Below the pieces are notes generated by a model. The model was not told the DNA's origin and did no database searches. It was given only the letters and a program-made list of their open reading frames with translations. From Anastatus disparis (Eukaryota; Arthropoda; Insecta; Hymenoptera; Eupelmidae): 64,000 bases of DNA. A program made the translations under genes and the position numbers. The stretch is from NCBI GenBank assembly GCA_017163975.1, contig JAFFSR010000092.1, forward strand, positions 261,001-325,000. The letters run 5' to 3'. Shown here in pieces: positions 11,801-23,667 of the stretch. Positions within the stretch are counted from its first letter, which is position 1, and each line of letters opens with the position of its first letter.

Positions 11801-14800
11801 CGTGTCGCAAATTCAGAGGGCAAAAAGTTCTTTACTCCCGCTACATTTAATTTTTTAAAAATAAGCGGGCAAAAAGTACGTAACTCCCGCAAGTCAAATT
11901 ACTCTGAAATGAAGGGGAGCTGTGTACTTTTCATTTTTGAATTTCATTTCTCTAAAAATAAGCGGGCGTAAAGTAATTACTCCCGCAAGTCAAATTAGTC
12001 TTAAATAAAGGGGGAGCTGTGTACTTTTCTCCGTGTCGCAAATTCAGAGGGCGAAAAGTTCTTTACTCCCGCCAAATTTAATTTCTTCGAAAATAAGCGG
12101 GCGAAAAGTACTTTTATTACGTAAATTAAATTTTTCTTGAATTGAGCGGGAAAAAAAATTTTTTTTTCGTAAATAAGAGGGCGAAAAGTTCTTTATTCCC
12201 GCCAAATTTAATTTCTCTAACAATAAGAGGGCGAAAAGTACTTTTCCCCCGCAAATTGAATTTCTCCTAGATTAAGCGGGAGGAAAGTATTTTTCTCTCG
12301 TAAATTCAGAGGGCGAAAAGTTCTTTACTCCCGCCTAATTTAATTTCTCTAAAAATAAGAGGGCGAAAAGTACTTTACTCCCTCAAGTCAAATTACTCTG
12401 AAATGAAGAGGGAGCTGTGTACTTTTCTCCCGCAAATTCAGAGGGCAGAAAGTTCTTTACTCCCGCCACATTTAATTTTTCTAAAAATAAACGGGCGAAA
12501 AGTAGGTTACTGCCGCAAGTCAAATTACTCTTAAGTAAAGGGGAAGCTGTGTACTTTTCTCTCGTAAATTCAGAGAGCGAAAAGTTTTTACTCCCGCTAA
12601 ATTGAATTTCTTTAAAAATAAGCAAGCGTAAAGTACTTTTATTCCGTAAATTAAATTTTTCTTAAATTTAGCAAGAAGAAAAAATTTTTTTCTCGTAAAT
12701 AAGAGGGCGAAAAGTTCTGTATTCCCGCCAAATTTGATTTCTCTAAAAATAAGAGGGCGAAAAGTACTTTACTCACGCAAATAAAAGTACTCTGGAATGA
12801 AGGGGAAGCTGTGTACTTTTCTCCTGCAAATTCAGAGGGCAAAAAGTTCTTTACTCCCCTACATTTATTTTTTTTAAAATGAGCGGGCAAAAAGTACGTT
12901 ACTCCCGCAAGTCAAATTACTCTGAAATGAAGGGAGAGCTGTGTACTTTTCTCCCGCAAATTCAGAAGGCGAAAAGTTCTTTACTCCCGCCAAATTTAAT
13001 TTCTTTAAAAATAAGTGGGCGTAAAGTACTTTTATTCCGTAAATTAAAGTTTTCTTAAATTTAGCAAGAAGAAAAAATATTTTCTCGTAAATAAGAGGGC
13101 GAAAAGTTCTTTATTCCCGCCAAATTTAATTTCTCTAACAATAAAAGGGCGAAAAGTACTTTTCTCCCGCAAATTGAATTTCTCCTAGATTAAGCGAGAG
13201 GAATGTATTTTTCTCTCGTAAATTCAGAGGGCGAAAAGTTCTTTATTCCCGCCAAATCTAATTTCTCTAAAAATAAAAGGGCGAAAAGTACTTTACTCCC
13301 GCAAGTCAAATTTCTCTTAAATGAAGGGGAGCTGTTTACTTTTCTCCCGCTAATTCAGAGGGCGAAAAGTTCTTTATTCCCGCCAAATCTAATTTCTCTA
13401 AAAATAAGAGGGCGAAAAGTACTTTACTCCCGCAAGTCAAATTTCTCTTAAATGAAGGGGGAGCTGTTTACTTTTCTCCCGCTAATTCAGAGGGCGAAAA
13501 GTTCTTTACTCTCGCCAAATTCCATTTCTCTAACAATAAGCGGGCGTAAAGTAATTACTCCCGCAAGTGAAATTACTCTTAAATGAAGGGAGAGCTGTGT
13601 ACTTTTCTCCCGCAAATTCAGAAGGCGAAAAGTTCTTTACTCCCGCCAAATTTAATTTCTTTGAAAATAAGTGGGCGTAAAGTACTTTTATTCCGTAAAT
13701 TAAAGTTTTCTTAAATTTAGCAAGGAGAAAAAATTTTTTTCTCGTAAATAAGAGGGCGAAATGTTCTTTATTCCCGCCAAATTTAATTTCTCTAACAATA
13801 AAAGGGCGAAAAGTACTTTTCTCCCGCAAATTGAATTTCTCCTAGATTAAGCGAGAGGAATGTATTTTTCTCTCGTAAATTCAGAGGGCGAAAAGTTCTT
13901 TACTCCCGCCAAATTTAATTTCTCTAAAAATAAGTGGGCGAAAAGTACTTTACTCCCGCAAGTCAAATTACTCTTAAATAAAGGGGAAGCTGTGTACTTT
14001 TCTCCCGCAAATTCAGAGGGCGAAAAGTTCTTTATTCCCGCCAAATCTAATTTCTCTAAAAATAAGAGGGCGAAAAGTACTTTACTCCCGCAAGTCAAAT
14101 TTCTCTTAAATGAAGGGGGAGCTGTTTACTTTTCTCCCGCTAATTCAGAGGGCGAAAAGTTCGTTATTCCCGCCAAATCTAATTTTTCTAAAAATAAGAG
14201 GGCGAAAAGTACTTTACTCCCGCAAGTCAAATTTCTCTTAAATGAAGGGGGAGCTGTTTACTTTTCTCCCGCTAATTCAGAGGGCGAAAAGTTCTTTACT
14301 CTCGCCAAATTTCATTTCTCTAACAATCAGCGGGCGTAAAGTAATTACTCCCGCAAGTGAAATTACTCTTAAATGAAGGGAGAGCTGTGTACTTTTCTCC
14401 CGCAAATTCAGAAGGCGAAAAGTTCTTTACTCCCGACAAATTTAATTTCTTTGAAAATAAGTGGGCGTAAAGTACTTTTATTCCGTAAATTAAAGTTTTC
14501 TTAAATTTAGCAAGGAGAAAAAATTTTTTTCTCGTAAATAAGTGGGCGAAAAGTTCTTTATTCCCGCCAAATTTAATTTCTCTAACAATAAAAGGGCGAA
14601 AAGTACTTTTCTCCCGCAAATTGAATTTCTCCTAGATTAAGCGAGAGGAATGTATTTTTCTCTCGTAAATTCAGAGGGCGAAAAGTTCTTTACTCCCGCC
14701 AAATTTAATTTCTCTAAAAATAAGTGGGCGAAAAGTACTTTACTCCCGCAAGTCAAATTACTCTTAAATAAAGGGGAAGCTGTGTACTTTTCTCCCGCAA

Positions 14801-17725
14801 ATTTAGAGGGCGAAAAGTTCTTTATTCCCGCCAAATCTAATTTCTCTAAAAATAAGAGGGCGAAAAGTACTTTACTCCCGCAAGTCAAATTACTCTAGAA
14901 TGAAGGGGGAGCTGTGTACTTTTCTCCGTGTCGCAAATTCAGAGGGCAAAAAGTTCTTTACTCCCGCTACATTTAATTTTTTAAAAATAAGCGGGCAAAA
15001 AGTACGTTACTCCCTGCAAGTCAAATTACTCTGAAATGAAGGGGAGCTGTGTACTTTTCATTTTTGAATTTCATTTCTCTAAAAATAAGCGGGCGTAAAG
15101 TAATTACTCCCGCAAGTCAAATTAGTCTTAAATAAAGGGGAGCTGTGTACTTTTCTCCGTGTCGCAAATTCAGAGGGCGAAAAGTTCTTTACTCCCGCCA
15201 AATTTAATTTCTTCGAAAATAAGCGGGCGAAAAGTACTTTTATTACGTAAATTAAATTTTTCTTGAATTGAGCGGGAAAAAAAAATTTTTTTCTCGTAAA
15301 TAAGAGGGCGAAAAGTTCTTTATTCCCGCCAAATTTAATTTCTCTAACAATAAGAGGGCGAAAAGTACTTTTCCCCCGCAAATTGAATTTCTCCTAGATT
15401 AAGCGGGAGGAAAGTATTTTTCTTTCGTAAATTCAGAGGGCGAAAAGTTCTTTACTCCCGCCAAATTTCTTTAAAAATAAGCGGGCGTAAAGTACTTTTA
15501 TTCCGTGAATTAAATTTTTCTTAAATTTAGCAAAAGAAAAATTTTTTTCTCGTAAATGAGAGGGCGAAAAGTTCTTTATTCCCGCCAAATTTGGTTTCTC
15601 TAAAAATAAGAGGGCGAAAAGTACTTTACTCCCACAAGTCAAATTACTCTGGAATGAAGGCGGAGCTGTGTACTTTTCTCCTGCAAATTCAGAGGGCAAA
15701 AAGATCTTTACTCTCGCTACATTTAATTTTTTTAAAATAAGCGGGCAAAAAGTACGTTACTCCCGCAAGTCAAATTACTCTGAAATGAAGGAAGAGCTGT
15801 GTACTTTTCTCCCGCAAATTTAGTGGGCGAAAAGTTCTTTACTCCCGCCTAATTTAATTTCTCTAAAAATAAGAGGGCGAAAAGTACTTTACTCCCTCAA
15901 GTAAATTACTCTGAAATGAAGAGGGAGCTGTGTACTTTTCTCCCGCAAATTCAGAGGGCAGAAAGTTCTTTACTCCCGCCACATTTAATTTTTCTAAAAA
16001 TAAACGGGCGAAAAGTAGGTTACTGCCGCAAGTCAAATTACTCTTAAGTAAAGGGGAACCTGTGTACTTTTCTCTCGTAAATTCAGAGAGCGAAAAGTTT
16101 TTACTCCCGCTAAATTGAATTTCTTTAAAAATAAGCGAGCGTAAAGTACTTTTATTCCGTAAATTAAATTTTTCTTAAATTTAGCAAGAAGAAAAAATTT
16201 TTTTCTCGTAAATAAGAGGGCGCAAAAGTTCTGTATTCCCGCCAAATTTAATTTCTCTAAAAATAAGAAGGCGAAAAGTACTTTACTCACGCAAATAAAA
16301 GTACTCTGGAATGAAGGGGAAGCTGTGTACTTTTCTCCTGCAAATTCAGAGGGCAAAAAGTTCTTTACTCCCCCTGCATTTATTTTTTTAAAAATAAGCG
16401 GGCAAAAAGTACGTTACTCCCGCAAGTCAAATTACTCTGAAATGAAGGGAGAGCTGTGTACTTTTCTCCCGCAAAATCAGAGGGCGAAAAGTTCTTTACT
16501 CCGGCTAAATTTCATTTCTCTAAAAATAATCGGGCGTAAAGTAATTACTCCCGGAAGTCAAATTACTCTGAAATAAAGGGGGAGCTGTGTACTTTTCTCC
16601 TGAAAATTCAGAGGGCGAAAAGTTCTTCATTCCCGCCAAATTTCATTTTTCTAAAAATAAGCGGGCAAAAAGTACGTTACTCCCGCAAGTCAAATTACTC
16701 TGAAATGAAGGAAGAGCTGTGTACTTTTCTCCCGCAAATTTAGTGGGCGAAAAGTTCTTTACTCCCGCCTAATTTAATTTCTCTAAAAATAAGAGGGCGA
16801 AAAGTACTTTACTCCCTCAAGTCAAATTACTCTGAAATGAAGAGGGAGCTGTGTACTTTTCTCCCGCAAATTAAGAGGGCAGAAAGTTCTTTACTCCCGC
16901 CACATTTAATTTTTCTAAAAATAAACGGGCGAAAAGTAGGTTACTGCCGCAAGTCAAATTACTCTTCAGTAAAGGGGAAGCTGTGTACTTTTCTCTCGTA
17001 AATTCAGAGAGCGAAAAGTTTTTACTCCCGCTAAATTGAATTTCTTTAAAAATAAGCGAGCGTAAAGTACTTTTATTCCGTAAATTAAATTTTTCTTAAA
17101 TTTAGCAAGAAGAAAAAATTTTTTTCTCGTATATAAGAGGGCGAAAAGTTCGGTATTCCCGCCAAATTTAATTTCTCTAAAAATAAGAGGGCGAAAAGTA
17201 CTTTACTCACGCAAATAAAAGTACTCTGGAATGAAGGGGAAGCTGTGTACTTTTCTCCTGCAAATTCAGAGGGCAAAAAGTTCTTTACTCCCCCTACATT
17301 TATTTTTTTAAAAATAAGCGGGCAAAAAGTACGTTACTCCCGCAAGTCAAATTACTCTGAAATGAAGGGAGAGCTGTGTACTTTTCTCCCGCAAATTCAG
17401 AGGGCGAAAAGTTCTTTACTCCCGCTAAATTTTATTTCTCTAAAAATAATCGGGCGTAAAGTAATTACTCCCGGAAGTCAAATTACTCTGAAATAAAGGG
17501 GGAGCTGTGTACTTTTCTCCTGAAAATTCAGAGGGCGAAAAGTTCTTCACTCCCGCCAAATTTCATTTCTCTAAAAATAAGCGGGCGTAAAGTAATTACT
17601 CCCACAATTCAAATTACTCTGAAATGAAGGGGGAGCTGTGTACTTATCTCCCGCAAATTCAGAGGGCGCAAAGGTCTGTACTCTCGCAAAATTTAACTTT
17701 CCTAAAAATAAGCGGGAGAAAAGTA
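5835..17725 (+). repeat. 135-bp tandem array, forward segment
   Basis: The basic unit is about 135 bp. It holds three related sub-blocks, each with a GAAAAGT-CTT-CTCCCGC core: one of about 49 bp ending AAAAATAAG, one of about 49 bp ending AAATGAA, and a short one with GAGCTGTGTACTTTTCTCCCG. Because 135 is a multiple of three, long open frames run through it on both strands (motif YFSPANSEGEKFF); these are unlikely to be genes. Larger segments are duplicated. Blocks recur at offsets of about 790 bp (6.0 to 6.8 kb), 919 bp (8.5 to 9.4 kb), 3.20 kb (9.2-10.9 to 12.4-14.1 kb) and 4.51 kb (6.8-7.2 to 11.3-11.8 kb). Confidence 0.9.
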
Positions 17726-17734
17726 CGCCCCTCT

Positions 17735-20215
17735 TCATTTAAGAAAAATTTGACTTACGGGAGTAACGTACTTTTCGCCCGTTTATTTTTAGAAAAATTA
17801 AATGTGGCGGGAGTAAAGAACTTTTTGCCCTCTTATTTACGAAAAAAAAATTTTTTTTTCTCGCTAAATAGAAGAAAAATTTAATTAACGGAATAAAAGT
17901 ACTTTACGCCCGTTTATTTTTAAAGAAATTAAATTTGGCCGGAGTGAAGAACTTTTCGCCCTCTGAATTTGCGGGAAAAAAGTACACAAGTCCCACTTTA
18001 TTTAAAAGTAATTTGACTTGCGGGAGTAACGTACTTTTCGCCTTCTTATTTTTAAAGAAATAAAATTGGCGGGAATAAAGAACTTTTTGCCCTCATGTTT
18101 ACGAGAAGAAAATTTTTTTTTCTCGCTAAATTTAAGAAAAATTTAATTTACGGAATAAAAGTACTTTACGCCCGTTTATTTTTAAAGAAATAAAATTTGG
18201 CGGGAGTAAAGAACTTTTCACCCTCTGAATTTGCGGGAAGAAAGTACACAGCTCCCCTTCATTTAAAAGTAATTTGACTTGCGGGAGTAACGTACTTTTC
18301 GCCTGTTTATTTCTAGAAAAATTAAATGTAGCGGGAGTAAAGAACGTTTTGCCCTCTGAATTTGCGGGAGAAAAGTACACAGCTCCCCCTCCATTTCAGA
18401 GTAATTTAACTTGCAGGAGTAAAGTACTTTTCGCCCTCTTATCTTTAGAAAAATTAAATGACGCGGGAATAAAGAACTTTTCGCCCTCTTATTTACGAGA
18501 AGAAAATTTTTTTTTCTCGCTAAATTTAAGAAAAATTTAATTTACGGAATAAAAGTACTTTACGCCCGTTTATTTTTAAAGAAATTAAATTTGGCGGGAA
18601 TGAAGAACTTTTCGCCCTCTGAATTTGCGGGAGAAAAGTACACAGCTCCCCCTCTATTTCAGAGTAATTTGACTTGCAGGAGTAAAGTACTTTTCGCCCT
18701 CTTATTATTAGAAAAATTAAATGACGCGGGAATAAAGAACTTTTCGCCCTCTTATTTACTAGAAAAATTTTTTTTTTCTCGCTTAAAGTAGGAAAAATTT
18801 AATTAACGGAATAAAAGTACTTTACGCCCGCTTATTTTTAGAGAAATTAAATTTGACGGGAGTAAAGAACTTTTTGCCCTCTGAATTTGCGGGAGAAAAG
18901 TCGACAGCTCACCCTCCATTTCAGAGTAATTTGACTTGCAGGAGTAAAGTACTTTTCGCCCTCTTATTTTTAGAAAAATTAAATGACGCGGGAATAAAGA
19001 ACTTTTCGCCCTTTTATTTACGAGAAGAAAATTTTTTTTCTCGCTAAATTTAAGAAAAATTTAATTTACGGAATAAAAGTACTTTACGCCCGTTTATTTT
19101 TAAAGAAATTAAATTTGGCGGGAGTAAAGAACTTTTTGCCCTCTGAATTTGCGGGAGAAAAGTACACAGCTCCCCCTTCATTTCAGAGTAATTCGACTTG
19201 CGGGAGTAAAGTACTTTACGCCCGCTTATTTTTAAAGGAATTAAATTTGGTGGGAATAAAGAACTTTTCGCCCTCTGAATTTGCGGGAGAAAAGTACACA
19301 GCTCCCCCTTCATTTAAGAGTAATTTGACTTGCGGGAGTAACGTACTTTTCGCCCGCTTATTTCTAGAAAAATTAAATGTGGCGGGAGTAAAGAACTTTT
19401 TGCCCTCTGAATTTGCTGGAGAAAAGTACACAGCTCCCCCTTTATTTCAGAGTAATTTAACTCGCGGGAGTAAAGTACTTTTCGCCTTCTTATTTTTAAA
19501 GAAATAAAATTTGGCGGGAATAAAGAACTTTTTGCCCTCTTGTTTACGAGAAGAAAATTTTTTTTTCTCGCTAAATTTAAGAAAAATTTAATTTACGGAA
19601 TAAAAGTACTTTACGCCCGTTTATTTTTAAAGAAATAAAATTTGGCGGGAGTGAAGAACTTTTCGCCCTCTGAATTTGCGGGAAGAAAGTACACAGCTCC
19701 CCTTCATTTAAAAGTAATTTGTCTTGCGGGAGTAACGTACTTTTCGCCCGTTTATTTCTAGAAAAATTAAATGTGGCGGGAGTAAAGAACGTTTTGCCCT
19801 CTGAATTTGCGGGAGAAAAGTACACAGCACCCCCTCCATTTCAGAGTAATTTGACTTGCAGGAGTAAAGTACTTTTCGCCCTCTTATTTTTAGAAAAATT
19901 AAATGACGCGGGAATAAAGAACTTTTCGCCCTCTTATTTACGAGAAGAAAATTTTTTTCTCTCGCTAAATTTAAGAAAAATTTAATTTACGGAATAAAAG
20001 TACTTTACGCCCGTTTATTTTTAAAGAAATTAAATTTGGCGGGAATGAAGAACTTTTCGCTCTCTGAATTTGCGGGAGAAAAGAACACAGCTCCCCCTTC
20101 ATTTAAGAGAAATTTGACTCTTTGGAGTAAAGTACTTTTCGCCTTCTTAATTTTAGAGAAATTAAATTTGGCGAAAGTAAAGAACTTTTCGCCCTCTGAA
20201 TTTGCGAGGCAAAAG
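17735..20215 (-). repeat. 135-bp tandem array, inverted segment
   Basis: The same units in the opposite orientation, up to the right TIR. The polarity flips between about 17710 and 17740, within a few bases and with no obvious spacer. The two arms could form a long hairpin of about 2.4 kb. Confidence 0.85.
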
Positions 20216-20823
20216 TAATTTTTCATAAATGACCACATGGACATGATGACCACATGGTTAAACCATATGGTTTTTTTCAACAGGGTAAAGCTGTAATACG
20301 TTTCATCACATAAAATAAAAAAAATTGTTGTGATATAAAATAATATTATATTTTTTAAACCTTCGTTGTTTTAAAAAATACTTTTTAACAAATAATTCGG
20401 TATTTATTAAAAAATATGGATGAATTCATTCGTATTATAGTTATCAATGCGAAAACATTTTATTCAGAAAGAGCTTTTGGACAAAAATTTAAAAACACGT
20501 TTAGTTGTAAAATAACAGATAGCGGAAAAAATATTAAAAGTATTTCATTCCAAGTTCATTTTACTTTTCGAAACGGGTGTGGAAGGTAAAAATCACTTTA
20601 CACACCAGTTTCAAATAATACTTTATACCACGAGAGCCGAATAATCATATTGAAGTTCTGATTTTGAGGTTAGAGTGGTATAAAAAGAAGTTTTGTAATC
20701 TGTGAATTTAATAAGCTATAACTTTGATCTAATCTAGCAAATGACTGTATTTAAAAATTTTTTTTTATGTTTATCTTTTCTTCCGAATCGAACTTATCGA
20801 AAAATCTAATAAAATATCATTAA

Positions 20824-21355
20824 GAGGCGGTCGGAACCATTTGCCGCTTGGTGGCGCTGCGGTCAGGTGAGAGAAAAATATAAAATATTTTTTATATAGC
20901 AATTTAAAATTTACTGAAACAATAATATACTTTTAATCTTGTCATTTCCTCTAGCCATATATATGTAGAATAATTATTAATATTAATTTTGTTTGAAAAG
21001 TCTAAAATATTGTTATAAAGCGAAAAATGCGGCGCGAGGTAGAGCCGACGTAAACATTAGCATACATCATTCTTTAGTATTGCTCTCTCTGTCGCACTAA
21101 GGGAAGGTGCACGCATGTTTACATCGGTCCTACGTTGCATCGCATTTTTCGCTTTATAACAATATTTCAGACTTTTCAAACAAGATAAGTATTAATAATT
21201 ATTCTACATATAGATGGCTAGAGGAAATGACAACATTAAAAGTATATTGTCGTCTCAGAAAATTGTAAATAGCTGTATAAAAAATATTTAATAGATTTCT
21301 CTCACCTGACCGCAGCGCCACCCTATATGTAGCGGCGAATAGACCCGACCGCCTC
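20824..21355. mobile_element. TTAA-flanked palindromic MITE at the centre of the host element
   Basis: A 532-bp inverted repeat starts GAGGCGGTCGG and ends with its complement. TTAA occurs on both sides (20820-20823, 21356-21359), the target duplication used by piggyBac-type elements. The arms share a GGTGGCGCTGCGGTCAGGTG block, and the centre pairs around AAAGCGAAAAATGC. No ORF. The terminal bases are not the canonical piggyBac CCC, so the family assignment is tentative. Confidence 0.6.
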
Positions 21356-22344
21356 TTAATATAAAAACTCACGCAGTCTTGATTTGAGTCAAGACAAATT
21401 TTTTATAAAAAATATAAGCCAAACTTGTTTTTTATTTTTAAAAGCAATACATGACCTCAGTTAGGTTTCTAAAAAAAGGTCATTATAAAGTCTGATTAGT
21501 ACCAAAATTTAGTTTCTAATTTAAAAAAATTCTCAATATTCAGTTTTGAGTTGAGTTGAGGTAAATATAAAAACATAAAATTCTCATCAGAAGTGAGTAC
21601 TGAGAGAAAAGTACATAAATTTCGTTCAAATTAGCAACAAAAAATTCACGAAAATTCTGTGAAAAATATTAATATGTATTCGATACAATAATCAAAGTTA
21701 TAGCTCATAAAATTCACAGATTACAAACCTTGCTTTTTAATAAATGAACTTGGAATAAAATACTTTTAATATTTTTTCCGCTTTCTGTTATTTTAAAACT
21801 ACACGTGTTTCTTAATTTTTGTCCAAAAGCTCTTCCTGAAATAAATGTTTTTGCATTGATAATTATGATACGAATGAATCCATCCATATTTTTTAGTAAA
21901 TACCAAATTATTTGTTAAAAAGAATTTTTTAAAACAACGAAGGTTTAAAAAATATTATATTATTTAATATATCACAACAATTTTTTTATTTTATGTGATG
22001 AATCGTATTATAGCTTTAAACTTTTAAGGAAATTATTTGTAATTGAATTTTCGGTAAGCAATTGTATTTATATAAAAACAATGAAACAACTGAGTTTCGA
22101 AATTGCTGCGCTTTAACATGTGTATAAAATGAATTTTTTGCACTCCGGCCGGAAAGCGGCAACTTTCTAATCAAACGAATCGAAAACCCCTGAGCAAATA
22201 ATTTAATTAAAACATATTGAAAATATTGAAACAATTCATAAGAAAAATAAAAATAAACCCCTTCTCATTATATTTTATTAATTAACTATTTGTTAAGAGT
22301 TAAGATAATCAAGTTTTTAATAAGGTACAAATTGTAATATTGCA

Positions 22345-22690
22345 TATCGAGTTGTGCTAGTATTCGTCAGTGTTTCGCGAATCGTGTTACTTTTCGTCCG
22401 AGTCTAACGTGTCGTGCTTTTTTTCGTTGGAGCTCCATGAGTCGTGCTACTTTTCGTTGAAACTTAGCGAACCGTGCTTTTTTTCGTCGGAGCTCCATGA
22501 ACTGTGCTAGTTTTCGTTGAAACTCAGCGAACCGTGCTTTTTTTCGTTAAATTTTCACCATTCGTGCTAATCTTCGTCAAACCCTGTGAACCGTGCTTTT
22601 TTTCGTAAGGGAAACACGAACGGTGCTACTTTTCGTTAAAACTCTTTGAACTGTGCTTATTTTCGTAAAAGCCTGAGTCATGCTTTTTTT
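22345..22690 (-). repeat. Subterminal tandem repeats, right arm
   Basis: Mirror image of the array at 4716-5055: units with GTGCTTTTTTTCGT and GTGCTAGTTTTCGT spaced about 30 bp apart. Confidence 0.75.
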
Positions 22691-22709
22691 CGTACGGGAC
22701 GTCGATATA

Positions 22710-23667
22710 TTGTGTACGATTTTTTTAAATTTAATTTTATGTATTCATTAATTTTATATATTATTTATCTATTAATATGTCTTATATATTAATATATAGT
22801 CACTGTATATAGTGTTGACATACGACTTTCCACACCACCTTACATTTCAAACAATAATAAATACTTTATATGGCATTGAATTTAATTCATTCAACAAATG
22901 TTAATTATTAAATTTAATAAATTTTAATTATACTTAATGAATGAAGAAAAAGTAAAAAGTGTAAAATATAGAGGTATCGTTATGGCACGTTAGACTTTTT
23001 TTGTTAATTTTTTTGTTAATTTTTGTGTTATATTTATAAAATGTTTCAGGGAGGTTGGCGAGCGGAGCGAGCTGGAGGGTACCCCCCCCCCCTAGTATAT
23101 ATATATATATATATATATGAGTGATTCTCTGTCAACTCCAGTGCAAAAAAATAGATTTTTCCTAAACTCAAGAAATAAGTACCAAATGATGCCACTAGAG
23201 TTTTTGCAAATTTTTAGAATGTTAGGAAATGAATACAGGAAGTTGCAGGACCTCAAAGCTACGATTTTTCATATTTTTTGCGATTTCATACATTTCTTAG
23301 CTCTATTTTATTCATAGAAGATAAAATCATTCGTAAAAATAGTTTTAAGAAAAAGTTGGTTGCAAACTTAAAAAATGATATCCTAATGTCGAAAATCGGG
23401 AAATAAACTATAAAAATCGAAAAAAGGGCTAACAATCCAAGCTTTGGACTTCAAAAAATTCATGGCTCTAGCTGTAGATGTTAGAAATATGCTCCATCAA
23501 TTTGTATGATGGTATTTTTTGGGGTTTAGCCAGAAAATCTTTCCTATGGAATACCTTTTGATCTTGAGTTGGTCTTTCCATACATACAAAATTGTGGCAT
23601 TCAGCGTAACAACTCATAGAGTCCATCACTCGTCTACAACAGGTATTTCCTTCCTTGAGCCAAAATA
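22710..23667. other. Non-coding spacer with short repeats
   Basis: Holds a copy (22917-22995) of a segment also at 2890-2975, a poly-C run and a TA microsatellite (about 23080-23117), and a GTGATTCTCTGTCAACTCCA stretch that is the complement of the repeat near 2650-2740. No gene seen before the transposase start. Confidence 0.5.

Larger units (their letters stand above)
5762..20285. mobile_element. 14.5-kb TIR element made of a tandem-repeat array
   Basis: Terminal inverted repeats of at least 75 bp begin CCCTGTTGAAAAAAACCATA at 5762 and mirror at 20285, with TA on both sides (5760-5761, 20286-20287). Everything inside is a tandem array: forward from about 5835 to 17725, inverted from about 17735 to 20215. 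The opposite arm of the host element shows the uninterrupted sequence with a single TA (around 22010-22020), which proves insertion with TA duplication. The termini resemble the short MITEs at 409-942 and 50871-51225. No transposase is present, so movement would need help in trans, or the array grew after insertion. Confidence 0.8.
4697..22707. mobile_element. Composite palindromic TIR element (3.5 kb native, 14.5-kb insert)
   Basis: Ends are inverted: TATCGACGCCCCGTACG on the left and CGTACGGGACGTCGATA on the right, each bordered by TA. The arms pair for hundreds of bases (4697-5761 continued at 20286-20820, against 22707-21360). The left arm carries about 390 bp (roughly 5242-5645) absent from the right. 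Subterminal tandem motifs of the GCACGGTTCG type fill the outer 350 bp of each arm. It has no coding sequence. The element at 5762-20285 is inserted in the left arm, and another palindrome sits at the centre (20824-21355). Non-autonomous foldback type; the superfamily is not certain. Confidence 0.75.

Noticed and set aside
5835..17725. CRISPR array
   Set aside because: Repeats are long, degenerate and without unique spacers, and the context is eukaryotic.
5821..20280. Dozens of 60-160-codon ORFs with YFSPANSEGEKFF or FSPSEFAGEKYT motifs
   Set aside because: They are frames through the 135-bp tandem unit on both strands, with no start context, no domain and no codon preference; the unit length divisible by three explains them.
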